From Mansonella perstans (Eukaryota; Nematoda; Chromadorea; Rhabditida; Onchocercidae), in assembly GCA_037074765.1 (NCBI GenBank), contig JBAMDO010000573.1:558001-622000 (forward strand): a stretch of 64,000 nucleotides of DNA, written 5' to 3'. This document shows positions 1 through 9,958 of the stretch, in pieces. The notes beneath the pieces are model-generated. The model was not told where the DNA came from and did no database searches. It was given only the letters and a program-made list of their open reading frames with translations. The translations under genes and the position numbers were made by a program. Each line of letters starts with the position of its first letter. Position 1 is the first letter of the stretch.

Positions 1-1846
1 TATGGTTCATGAAAGGCACTGTTTTTCGACAAATCGACACTGCTACGGGAACGCCTAAAATTGGGGTACATCAAGGATTACTTAAGAAGGGTGATGTTTA
101 TGCCGGTGGTATGCTTTCTAAACAAAATTACTTTTTCACTCAGAAGAAAATTTCCTACATTTTTTTAAGAATTATTTTTATGTACGGACAGAGCTTCATT
201 TCCAAATTTTACATATTTATGTTATGGGTCGAGTTCTCAAAAATTATCCATAATACAGGTCAGGTTTATCTCTCATTTAATCTACCCATCAGTTTGGATA
301 TAGAAGACTATCTCGCTTAGCAAAATCTCCTTCCCGGTTATTTAAATTTTAAGTATTTGCGCATTCTCCTATTATTATCACTTTTAGAGAAAGGATTGTG
401 AATACAGACGCCAAAATTTGATTACTCAATTTTTAAGGTAATTCAGATGATTTTCGTCGGCTATTTAATGCTCGCGACAGAGAAGTGTTATATATTGGTG
501 ATCACATCTTCGGTGATGTACTTAAATCAAAAAAGACGAAAGGTTTACTTTCAGGATAAGACTTTTGAACTTTTTGCTAATTAAAAGTAATTTATTTGTT
601 CTTAATATTTAATTTGATGAATGATTTAACACACCGAATTAATCTATTTATTTTCATTTTTCCTACTACTTTATTTTCTGCTTTTATCTTCTTAATTAAA
701 TATTAGAAGAATTAGTATAAGTAAAATTAAATCTAAATATTAGAAGAATTAGTATAAGTAAAATTAAATTCAATCAAAATTCAATCAAATTCCATTCAAT
801 CAAAATTACTACCACTCCTCGATAAAAAGTTGAAATGAATTTTACTGGACATTGAAATTTAAATTAACTGACCGCGCTTTCGCTTAAAAGGATGGCGTAC
901 ATTTCTTGTGATACCTGAACTAACAAAAGAAATATCTATTTGGTCACAGCAACATAATTTATTCGAAAAAGTGGTGGAATTGACCAAAAAGGTTGAAGTG
1001 ATGTATAATCAGATAAACATTGTCTCTGCTCAAACAATTATTCAAGAAGGAAACATGCAAATCCGAGTAATAAAGCAGTAATTTATTAATTTATCCCAAA
1101 ATTCTTCTCATTTGCTTCTTTCTAATTTTTTAGCTGCTAAGATTAACACTAAACTTTGTTTGTTTTGTAGGAAAGAACTCAAGAGATGGACAATTATTAT
1201 AGCAAAATGGGTTCATTGTTTCGAAGCGGATCACGCACTACATTTTTTGCATCACAAGTAGGATTGCAAATTTCAACTTGAATTGTGAAGAAATGAGAGA
1301 ACGTATATCTTTTCAAACATCTTCATCGAATTTTTCAAAATTATGATTTTTAGGTGGAACGATTCGCGGATCTCTATTCTTCTAGCTGCTATAATTTACT
1401 CTATTATCCAGTTTTTTACTTTTTCCGTGCGCCAATGGCTTTAATGCCACATGAAGTGAATACCGACAAATACATCCAGAAAAAAAAATCCCCTTCGGGG
1501 TCAAGTGAAGCTAGTGACTTGAATGAATGCTATAAAATATTTGCAGAAAAAAAAGGTATTTTTGAATCCTGATCTCAAATTAAAAGTTTCGATCCGAAGT
1601 CCTTTGCAAAAGTAGATTGAAGGAAGGAATATTTTAGTTTTTTAATCTAGAATAACTTGACTCATCACAACTTATTCAAGCTTTTATATTAAAATGAGCC
1701 AAATTTTGTAATATCTTACAGATTTAAAGAAAAAGGTCCATTCAGAAAAGGACATCAAAACAATACCACATGTTCAGGAAGAAACTGTAGCAGCCACTGA
1801 GGAGGAAATTTTAGATAACAATAAACTATCTTCAGAATCCGAATAA
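1..1846 (+). CDS. Cytosolic purine 5'-nucleotidase (NT5C2-like), 3' part
   Basis: Six exons fit: 1-108, 447-542, 891-1066, 1171-1257, 1354-1555 and 1722-1846 (stop TAA), all in consistent phase. The 5' end lies outside the window. Seen motifs include [17 protein letters not shown], then [15 protein letters not shown] (the HAD-fold motif IV region with its acidic metal ligands), [21 protein letters not shown] and [15 protein letters not shown]. These run colinearly with the C-terminal half of vertebrate NT5C2. That family dephosphorylates IMP and GMP (and dNMP forms) in the cytosol and also has phosphotransferase activity. The vertebrate enzyme ends in a long acidic run; here the tail is only modestly acidic (EEE, SESE). 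Family assignment is firm. Substrate preference is inferred from the family. Confidence 0.93.
700..772. repeat. Tandem duplication in an NT5C2 intron
   Basis: Two adjacent copies of a roughly 35-bp AT-rich unit containing TATTAGAAGAATTAGTATAA lie in the intron between exons 542 and 891. They are followed by several short CAATCAAAATT-like repeats. This looks like simple replication slippage. Confidence 0.8.
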
Positions 1847-2611
1847 TGTGTCGAAAATTTCTACTTCTGGTAAACTGATCCTTCTGAAGCGCTCAGTTTG
1901 AAAGCAAATTAAATAATGATTGTCTTCATTTCCAGCATTTCGTTTCTTAGCTGAGGCAAGATGAGGAATGAATTTTGTTGTATAGAGAAATTACACTCGG
2001 ATATGAGGCTATTAAAATATGGTGAACTACTATCTTCAGATTAGTTGTCACTAATCTCACCATTGATATTCACATTTCTGCTTTCACTGCGGTTTCGAAC
2101 TATTTCCTTTTGGCAAGAAATTCAATGCTTATTTGGAATTTTTAGAAAGTTTCATCCAAACTGCATTTTAACTTGAAATACAATGCGTGAATCAAGTGAA
2201 TTTAATACTAAGAACTGATAAGGTAACCTGAGGCTGACATTATCATCAACAACTGTCCAAAATACTAGCGTAGGAATTTTTTAATAGATGGCGGAAATTT
2301 TAATTTTTCATTTTATCATTTCTGGTATTGCAAATCACAATGCAACCTTTCAACACTCTAATCTGATTAAATACAATATATCTTCTTGCATTTGATGATA
2401 CATATGGTGAAACAGGGCACATGCGTATCACTGCTAGGCTATCCATCCGAGTGTTTGAAATGACGGAATTTGTCAGTAATGGAATTATCATGATGTGGAC
2501 CATTGTGATTTTGAAGCGCATTATTGCTTGTTGCCCATTTCAATTAGATACTACCATAACTCTTTGTCGCACGTATGTACGTCCGCATACGTCATCTTTC
2601 ACAATAGAACA
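1847..2611. other. Intergenic, no gene seen
   Basis: AT-rich sequence between the NT5C2 stop codon and the first LTR. The open frames are short and show no family motif or convincing splice structure. Confidence 0.6.
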
Positions 2612-2616
2612 ATAAG

Positions 2617-3293
2617 TGTCGGGAACGTTTTTGTCTCGTGGCACAGTCGAATCTCAAGCTTGGTTAATTAAACCGTTGTGTTAGTTGAGCTGCGTTGAAT
2701 TGTGGGATCACCTCAAACTTGGGTAATTAAACCTTTTATTAGAATAACTAGATAACGCGAGAATTATGTAACAATTATATACAACGTGTATTTAATGGTA
2801 AAATTAATATATTAAAAATGGTGATAATGAGGAGAACAGAACCAGTAGCGTTGATGTGAATAGATTCCAAAAATGGTCTTTGTGGGATGATTGATATTTT
2901 AAATAGTAGTAACTGAGTATTGTAGGCGGAGAAAGGAGTCGTCATGAACTGAGTTAAAAGAAACTTAAGCTCATAAAAAGCAAAATCCTTTGTAAAGACA
3001 AGCTTGATTGAAAAGGCACAATACATTGCATGTAAGCATAATCATCAAACAAAGGATTTTATGACACAGTTACACAATGGCTTTGTTTAATAAAATGTTA
3101 CTGCAGCTGCCTCTTTGTTAGTTTATGGTAGGAAAGAGGATTGACAGCTTATAATTGTATGTGAGGTTAGACTACAACAAAGAAATAGGAAATTAATCTT
3201 AACATCATAAAGTTAATTAGATGACTCATAAAGACATTAATACAATTAGATTTATTGACCTATTGGAATTTTCGCTTTATGAATTTCGCGACA
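2617..3293 (-). repeat. LTR of BEL/Pao element (3' LTR in element orientation)
   Basis: 677 bp, TGT...ACA ends, preceded by ATAAG. It matches 5312-6048 along nearly its whole length. A purine-rich tract on the plus strand at about 3298-3325 lies just inside it. Confidence 0.9.
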
Positions 3294-3372
3294 CTCCCAA
3301 AGGGAGGAGAGAGAAGAAGCTGTGGTGGTTCTAACTCTTTTATCGCTCTGTGTTGTTGTTGTTGATCTTTCA

Positions 3373-3831
3373 TCACATTCCATTGTTTGATACGGCTGTT
3401 ACATGTATTGCGCGATTTCTTATTTGGGTAAATTTGAAGTAGTCCGTCCCGATGAGTATATCCGGTTGTTCCCAATAACTTTTAGGGTCTTCTAATTGGT
3501 CCTGGTCGGTTATCGAGGTTAAATCCTGATCTTTTAAGTTGACTACTTGTAACTTATTTGTTAAGTAATCGATCGTGTTAGCCTCAAACTGGATAACTTT
3601 ATCCTGTCCTATTTTTGCTTTGGTTGTAGGACGTCGCATTGGTTTCTTAGTGCCAAATGAAGCAATTTCACCTTCTTCCTTTCCTTAAAGTTTAAGGCGC
3701 TTTGCTAGATCCTTAGTTATAAAAGATAATTGCGAACCGCTATCAAACAATGCTAGGGCCCTTTCTTGGACTTTTGGGTTTCTTGGGTTACCCACTGTGA
3801 TTTCTTTGCACAGGAGTAAAATTTCTTTGGC
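3373..3831 (-). pseudogene. BEL/Pao protease (DUF1758-like) remnant
   Basis: Downstream of gag on the minus strand, the same frame continues through the gag TGA into [12 protein letters not shown] and [20 protein letters not shown]. The D-S-G triad is the aspartic protease active-site motif of BEL/Pao elements. One further in-frame TAA follows KRLKL at about 3680. The flap-side motif PDILIGTDYFKF at about 3430-3475 is typical of the DUF1758 protease of this superfamily. The remaining pol domains are absent, so the polyprotein cannot be complete. Confidence 0.85.
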
Positions 3832-5301
3832 TCATTGATTTGAACCTCGTAACGTTGAATTGGTCGAGGTTGGAGAATTCGGAGTCTGATCGATTGGCCC
3901 AGCATTTTGTACGCCATAATTGATATGACACAATGCACTATGGTGTGGACCTTTGCAGTAAAAACATTTTTGTTTGCTCCTATTGCAATCCTTTGCCTCA
4001 TGTCCTTTGTTAAGACAATTGAGGCATGCTTTGATTACCCCCAGACGTTTCAATCGTTGTTTGAGGGTGGGATACTCCTGGCAGTCGGTATTCCAATGTT
4101 TTTTGTTACAAAAGGCACAAGGTCTCCGTGGTTTTCTCATTGTAACCTTTTTTGACTCGGTGACCGCTGTTTGACCCTTTGAATTAGGCTGCTGGTTTGC
4201 AGCTAGGGCAGAGGTTTCTCCTCTGGTATTACGTGGAAACTTGTGAGGCTTATAATCTTGTGAATCCTTTGCCTTTCCACTACTAGAGAATTGAGCTCTG
4301 GCAATTTCCTCTTTTCTTTCAATCAGTTTCCATAGGAATGATCGGAGTTTAGCAACCGACCATACCTGTTCTCTCTCTTTTTGTTCATACACCTTATATA
4401 TTGCCCAATTCGGCAGTCTTGACTCGATGATGTATTCTATGATAGATTGTTCCAGATTCTCACCTAGGGCTTCCAGCTGTCGGAATACTCTTTCCATCGC
4501 TTTGACTGTTGCCTTCCAATCTCTACTCCTTAGTGGACTCCAGTTCTTAATGGACTCCAATTCCTTGTAGAGGGATTTCTTGATGGTAGACGTTTTTTTA
4601 GACGTCTTTTCGAATTTATTGATAAGAATATCTTTTATTATTTCATAATTTTCGGGAGCGATGTCGTAGTCTCTGACAGCTAGCAAAGCCTCCCCTCGGA
4701 GACAAGAGAGTAAATAATTTAACTTTTGGATGGCTGGAATCGGGTGCTTGTGGACTGCGGCCTCAAAGCCACTCCAAAATTGTCTCCATAACCTAGGGTC
4801 ACCACTGAATGTTGGCAGGGTAACTGTTGATTCAACTGGTCGTGGCGCTTGTTGTTGGAGTTCTTGTGGGATTGGTGATTCTATTTTAACCCTACCTAGT
4901 CCCTTTAATGCTTCTTCAATCTCCTGTAAATGTAATTCCCAAAGCACATGCAATTCCTTAGCGCTAGTTAACAAAGTTAAAATACCTTTTTCATTGATCA
5001 CTTTCGCATATCTTTCTTCCTCTTCCATCTTCTTCAGCGGCGACGAAACTGTCTGGATAAATTCCATCCATTTTTCTTTGGTCGATTCGATCATGCCAGT
5101 GTATAGTTCGAGGAATTTGATCTTTTGTTTGAGGATTCTTCTTCTCGCCTCGCATTGTATGGAGAGCTCGTTGTTTGGTAGCTGCTCGTCGAGAGGCGTT
5201 AAGTCCAGTCCCTTGGTTTCCTCGATGAATTGTCCCAACTTCTGTAGTACCGGTTCTATGTTGACAATAAGGCTGTCCGATATGTTCCCGGCTTGTGGCA
5301 T
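3832..5301 (-). CDS. gag: BEL/Pao Gag (DUF1759) with zinc knuckles
   Basis: An uninterrupted 489-residue frame. I chose the ATG at 5301 (MPQAGNISDSL) because it lies 11 bp inside the LTR end; the open frame upstream runs into the LTR. The N-terminal half is helical and charged. The middle has the DUF1759 Gag core TFSGDPRLWRQFWSGFEAAV followed by IQKLNYLLSCLRGEAL. The C-terminal part is cysteine-rich: CAFCNKKHWNTDC, CLNCLNKGHEAKDC (a CCHC knuckle) and CFYCKGPHHSALC. It ends at a TGA that is in frame with the protease remnant. Gag forms the particle shell and binds element RNA through the knuckles. An intact gag in an element without reverse transcriptase is notable. Confidence 0.9.
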   Translation of the reverse strand: MPQAGNISDSLIVNIEPVLQKLGQFIEETKGLDLTPLDEQLPNNELSIQCEARRRILKQKIKFLELYTGMIESTKEKWMEFIQTVSSPLKKMEEEERYAKVINEKGILTLLTSAKELHVLWELHLQEIEEALKGLGRVKIESPIPQELQQQAPRPVESTVTLPTFSGDPRLWRQFWSGFEAAVHKHPIPAIQKLNYLLSCLRGEALLAVRDYDIAPENYEIIKDILINKFEKTSKKTSTIKKSLYKELESIKNWSPLRSRDWKATVKAMERVFRQLEALGENLEQSIIEYIIESRLPNWAIYKVYEQKEREQVWSVAKLRSFLWKLIERKEEIARAQFSSSGKAKDSQDYKPHKFPRNTRGETSALAANQQPNSKGQTAVTESKKVTMRKPRRPCAFCNKKHWNTDCQEYPTLKQRLKRLGVIKACLNCLNKGHEAKDCNRSKQKCFYCKGPHHSALCHINYGVQNAGPIDQTPNSPTSTNSTLRGSNQ

Positions 5302-5311
5302 TAAAAAATAT

Positions 5312-6048
5312 TGTCGGGAAAATTTTTGTCTCGTGGCACAGTCGAATCTCAAGCTTGGTTAATTAAACACACTGCGTTGAATTGTGGGATCACCTCAAAC
5401 TTGGGTAATTAAACCTTTTATTAGAATAACTAGATAACGCGAGAATTATATCGAGAGTAACAATTATACTAGATAACGAGATAACTAGATAAAAATTATA
5501 CCAGATAACTAGATAACGAGAGTAACAATTATATACAACGTGTATTTAATGGTAAAATTAATATATTAAAAATGGTGATAATGAGGAGAACAGAACCAGT
5601 AGCCGTTGATGTGAATAGATTTCAAAAATGGTCTTTGTGGGATGATTGATATTTTAAATAATAGTAACTGAGTATTGTAGGCGGAGAAAGGAGTCGTCAT
5701 GAACTGAGTTAAAAGAAACTTAAGCTCATAAAAAGCAAAATCCTTTGTAAAGACAAGCTTGATTAAAAAGGCACAATACATTGCATGTAAGCATAATCAT
5801 CAAACAAAGGATTTTATGACACAGTTACACAATGGCTTTGTTTAATAAAATGTTACTGCAGCTGCCTCTTTGTTAGTTTATGGTAGGAAAGAGGATTGAC
5901 AGCTTATAATTGTATGTGAGGTTAGACTACAACAAAGAAATAGGAAATTAATCTTAACATCATAAAGTTAATTAGATGACTCATAAAGACAGTAATACAA
6001 TTAGATTTATTGACCTATTGGAATTTTCGCTTTATAAATTTCGCGACA
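5312..6048 (-). repeat. LTR of BEL/Pao element (5' LTR in element orientation)
   Basis: 737 bp, longer than its partner at 2617-3293 because of a tandem stretch of CTAGATAACGAG-like units at about 5446-5525. It ends CGCGACA at 6048, followed by ATAAG. Confidence 0.9.
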
Positions 6049-6053
6049 ATAAG

Positions 6054-6605
6054 TGTCGGGAAAAATTTTGTAGCGCAACCTTGTGTGAATTGAGTGTGTT
6101 CAATTGAATGTGAGAACATCTCGAAGTTAGGTAATTGAACCCTTTATTTGAACGTAGAATGTAGAAAGTAGAACGGAGCAACTGATTGAAGAACTGAATG
6201 AAGAAAGGAATCTAACTTGGAATGTAGCTTGGAATGAATGACTTGGAATGAAACTTGGAATCCAACTTGGAATGAAGATTGCGATTTGAGTAACAGTTTA
6301 TATAGGGGAGAAGAAGAGGTGGATCTGGTCATTTAAGGGCCATAAATCATTTTATATAAGCTGATTAATGGCTTAATATGACAGATCATAATGTGATAGG
6401 ATGAAAATAGTTAGGGGAAGACACAAGATCTGGCGATGAACAGTAGTTATAGTAAAAGTAAATTATAGGTAATAATATAAAAGTATAAGATTAATTCTAA
6501 TGGATATAATTATACAATTAAAGTATGGGAAAAAATGAAATCACGGAAAATATTCCTTATGAATTTATATAAAATTTTATTTTAATTTTCGCGACTTTCG
6601 CGACA
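6054..6605 (-). repeat. Related solo LTR
   Basis: Starts TGTCGGGAAA and ends GCGACA like the neighbouring LTRs, but is about 552 bp and strongly diverged inside. It shares scattered blocks such as a GGTAATTGAACCCTTTATT-like stretch. ATAAG flanks it on both sides (6049-6053 and 6606-6610), so it is a solo LTR with an intact target duplication. It belongs to a sister subfamily of the adjacent element. Confidence 0.8.
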
Positions 6606-6610
6606 ATAAG

Positions 6611-7298
6611 AGCGATGACGTATTTAAAAAAAAACTGATCTGAATCTAATCTTATTTCCAATGACGATTGATGTATATCAAAACTTTTCCAAATTGACTA
6701 GTTTAAAGATCAGATTGAGAAGGTGGTTCCAGCAAGTTTAAATTCGAGGCTAAAACAACATCTGCTACGACCATTTCAATGAAATTACATGCTGAAGTAT
6801 CAATCTTTCAATAAAGTTCTATCCCACAATTACCTAAAGAATTTCAATGTTTTTAATGTCAGAAGATTTATTTCTCAGTCTAGAAAAACCAAAAAGCACA
6901 TTCAAATTTTGCAATAAATGAGGTTCGGTGTTAGCACACAATCGACTGGACGAAAATCCGTTTTCAGTAATGCTATATCACCTGTTGAAGTATTTCTACA
7001 TTTATTCAGCACGAAATATCAGATTGAAATGAAGTATAGAAAGTCTTTCCAAAATAAAATTTGATCGAAATGTAACAGTATTCATGTTTGCCATATTTGC
7101 TATATAAACGATTTTGAATTTTTATTCATATTTGAGCATTTCGCGAGTGTTTATTTTGTCTTTGTAATATAAAAATAGCATTATATAATTTGGCAGAGAA
7201 TAGAGTTCACAAATTCTCAAATGAGGACAGTTCAGCGAAAACATCTGTGAATTACAAATTTTGAGCTTCTATCGTTTCTTTTTTTTGCAATCATTTTT
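6611..7298. other. Intergenic, no gene seen
   Basis: AT-rich sequence between the solo LTR and the last exon of the minus-strand repeat-protein gene. I see no conserved frame. Confidence 0.5.
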
Positions 7299-9106
7299 TC
7301 ATTTTTTGAATTCCATCTCAAACAATTCATTGTTTAAGCCAGCAAGCGTCTGTAAAAGAATGCCAATTTCGCCTTTACCCAAAACTTCACTTCCTTTTAA
7401 TATTTATTTAAACTCTAGCAGTCTAAGGGAAGCTATTCATTGATAAAACTATTGAGTGATTCATTAGCTATTAAAAAAGCTCGAGTTTTTTTTGAGGAAA
7501 TCAATAATTATGCCTGAAAACGGAGATATACAAGGAAGTAGAAGATGGCTTTTGGAGAAAATTTCGGATTCTTTCATTCCTACAGTTTCTTTTTCAGCAT
7601 TTTTTAATAGGCATTCCTGTCTGGATAAGTTGAACACTTTGTTTTTATTGCTATGCTATTTCGAAAGATAACTCATACTTCAAATTATGGCTTTTTCGGG
7701 GAAGCTGGACAAATTTTTCTGCTCTCTATTAACATTTCCGGAAAATTGTAATTAATCCCTTGCGGGAAAACTGGAGAGAATACAGAAAGCTTACAACTTT
7801 AAGTCTAAAAGTTTGACACAGCATTAAAATACCCTTTATTCTTCCATCTCTTGTGTCATGAGGGAAGCAGACAAAAGAAACTCACTGCAAATTCTCGGTT
7901 ATTCTCTTAGTAGTGTGTAGGATTAAGACTAATTTAAAGTTGAAGAAAATCAAAGCTCTTTAGCGGACGTTTCGAGTGATAACACGATTTTCTTCAAGAA
8001 TTTAAAGTATCACAAAACTGTTATGTAAAAACAGTATGTTTACAAGTGAAAATAATTGATACAATTATGTGAACCTACTACAAACCTGCTAATCCAGGTA
8101 ATTCAGCTCCTGAATTTTATTTTAATAATATCGGTTACTTATTACAAAATTTTATTATAATACCGGTTACTTGTAACTTAAATTATCTTTATTTGTCCTA
8201 TTTAAGAAGTATCAAGTTTGTTGATAACTAAGAATTATTAGCATCATTTCAGAAGCAGATTGAATTATAACTACCTGATACTGTGGATCTTCAGCCTTTG
8301 CTTTTTTAAAATCGGTTGGTGCCTTTATAACTATTTTCTTTTTCGGTTTGTGCTCATTTTGTTTGCCAAATAAATCCTCATCATTTAAGCCAGCAAGTGT
8401 CTGCATATTAATATTACATTATATACGAAGCAATTACCCTTTTTTATTGTATTTCATTTTTCTTAAGCAAATGCTTTTACATGTTTTTAAAAAAACTGGA
8501 AAGTTCATCAAACCTGATATTGCGGATCCTCAGCATCCGCTTTTTTAACTGCTTTTGGCGCCTTTATCACTAATTTCTTTTTCTAGAAAAGAAATTAATT
8601 TATATATTCATTCCCCTTTCTCAGATATTTCTTTTTATTAATTCATACAAATATAAAAATGAACTTTTCAATATCTTAAACATAAAACCATCTCAAAAGA
8701 ATAAATTACCCAAAGTCACATTCTCTGTTGTACCTTTCTTAATTTTTTCAACACGTCTTATGGATTCTTACGTACTAGAAAAAAAGAAATTAGTGTCTGT
8801 CCAAAGAATATTCCATTTGCTCCAATACATTCATTTGGAAGTATTTGAGAGATAATGAATTGATACCGCTGAGATTTTCTCGTCATTTTCCTTCTCACTG
8901 TTCTTCTTTTCATTTTCACTTCTTTTTTTCTCCTCCACCTCATTTTTATCTTCCCTCTCTTTTTCTTTTTCGCTCTTTTCTTTATCACCAAGATTTTTTC
9001 TCGATTCACTGAGATTTTTCTCCATTTCATCAGTCTTCTCCACATGTTCATCCTCTTTCAATTCTTTCTTCCCATTTTTTATTTCCATTTCATCTTTTTT
9101 TTCATT
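7299..9106 (-). CDS. Lys/Glu-rich repeat protein of unknown function (PQYQTLAGLN repeats)
   Basis: Four minus-strand exons fit in phase 0: 8867-9106, 8514-8582, 8275-8400 and 7299-7349 (stop TGA). The first encodes about 80 residues of Lys/Glu-rich, probably disordered or coiled sequence; an in-frame ATG gives [14 protein letters not shown]. The following exons encode a repeat: [14 protein letters not shown], then AEDPQYQ at an exon end joining TLAGLND at the next exon start. The pattern occurs again (KKKIVIKAP...AEDPQYQ joined to TLAGLNN). The repeat unit therefore spans splice junctions, which supports the exon model. The upstream start is uncertain, and an extra exon may lie at 8727-8770. 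I do not recognise the family. No signal peptide or membrane segment is seen. Confidence 0.6.
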
Positions 9107-9404
9107 CTAAAAATTTTCCTTACTGTTTCTGATTTTCATATATATATCAATGCTGAATTTCCAAATTCTCTCTTTTTCCCGCATTTTACAATTTCCAATT
9201 CGCTACCAAAATTATTTCCAATTTCAATTATAAATTTAATTCCCTCGGAAAAGTATTAATTACAGCAGCAATAACCAACGATGCACATTTTGATTTTCAG
9301 GAGCAATTTTCTCTTTGGACAGCTTCTGAAATTTGTCATTTTTTACAGTTAAAAAAACAACTTTCTCTATGAGATTGACTTTTTACTCTTAAATAAATTC
9401 CTTT

Positions 9405-9535
9405 TCAATGGGCTTGGATAGCCTCATCAAGATATTGAGAGAAGTTTGAAGGTGTAATCTTGATCTCTTCAATCCTGTTGGGATCAAAGTACCAACCTGT
9501 TTCTTTGTTGGCCAACACATCCGTTCTGTTTCCTT
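9405..9535 (-). CDS. Orphan terminal exon, unknown protein
   Basis: On the minus strand a frame of about 43 codons ends in TGA at 9405 and reads GNRTDVLANKETGWYFDP followed by NRIEEIKITPSNFSQYLDEA. Its composition is that of a soluble folded protein, unlike the surrounding AT-rich noise. A plausible acceptor lies at 9536-9537. I could not find its upstream exons before the PUS10 start at 9959. It could be the last exon of a gene whose 5' part lies elsewhere, or a gene relic. It sits about 300 bp upstream of the repeat-protein gene on the same strand. Confidence 0.35.
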
Positions 9536-9958
9536 CTTAGCAAACCATAAAATAAGTATACCGTCGGTCAACGATCGGTCACCACACTAATACAAAATCT
9601 ACAAAAGATATTTTATCACTTCTTTATATACCACATTAATTATGCTAATTTCATTTTTTTAATGCTATTTTCAACTTCAACGAAATTAATGTACCCGATA
9701 CTGCTCTGTATCTCTTCCCCTCTCTTTCTCTCTGCTATGACAATATTGTTAAGTTTTTCCTTACTCATCCTCTCTACCACAATCTTGCTAATCTGTTTAT
9801 TCCTCTCTTCTCTCCATTATAACATTATCTCTCTCATATAGCTTTACTATTTTCATCAGCATTTGATATCATCCTATTAGATGATACGGAAATTGTTGAA
9901 ATTGTTGTGATGGGTATCGGTACAGTAAGGATATAACCGTTGACCGCTAGCTGCGAGA

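Larger units (their letters stand above)
2617..6048 (-). mobile_element. BEL/Pao LTR retrotransposon, internally deleted
   Basis: The element lies on the minus strand. Its left LTR (2617-3293) and right LTR (5312-6048) both read TGTCGGGA...CGCGACA on the plus strand. The internal part is only about 2 kb. It codes for gag (3832-5301) and a broken aspartic protease (3373-3831), but no reverse transcriptase, RNase H or integrase motifs remain. The pentamer ATAAG flanks it (2612-2616 and 6049-6053), as expected for a 5-bp target-site duplication. The LTRs are closely similar but not identical: the right copy has an extra tandem stretch and the left an extra short insert. This is a non-autonomous deletion derivative that would need helper enzymes to move. 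Confidence 0.9.

Noticed and set aside
4730..5362. Long plus-strand open frame (210 codons)
   Set aside because: It is antisense to the intact BEL/Pao gag; the minus-strand frame carries the domain motifs and zinc knuckles.
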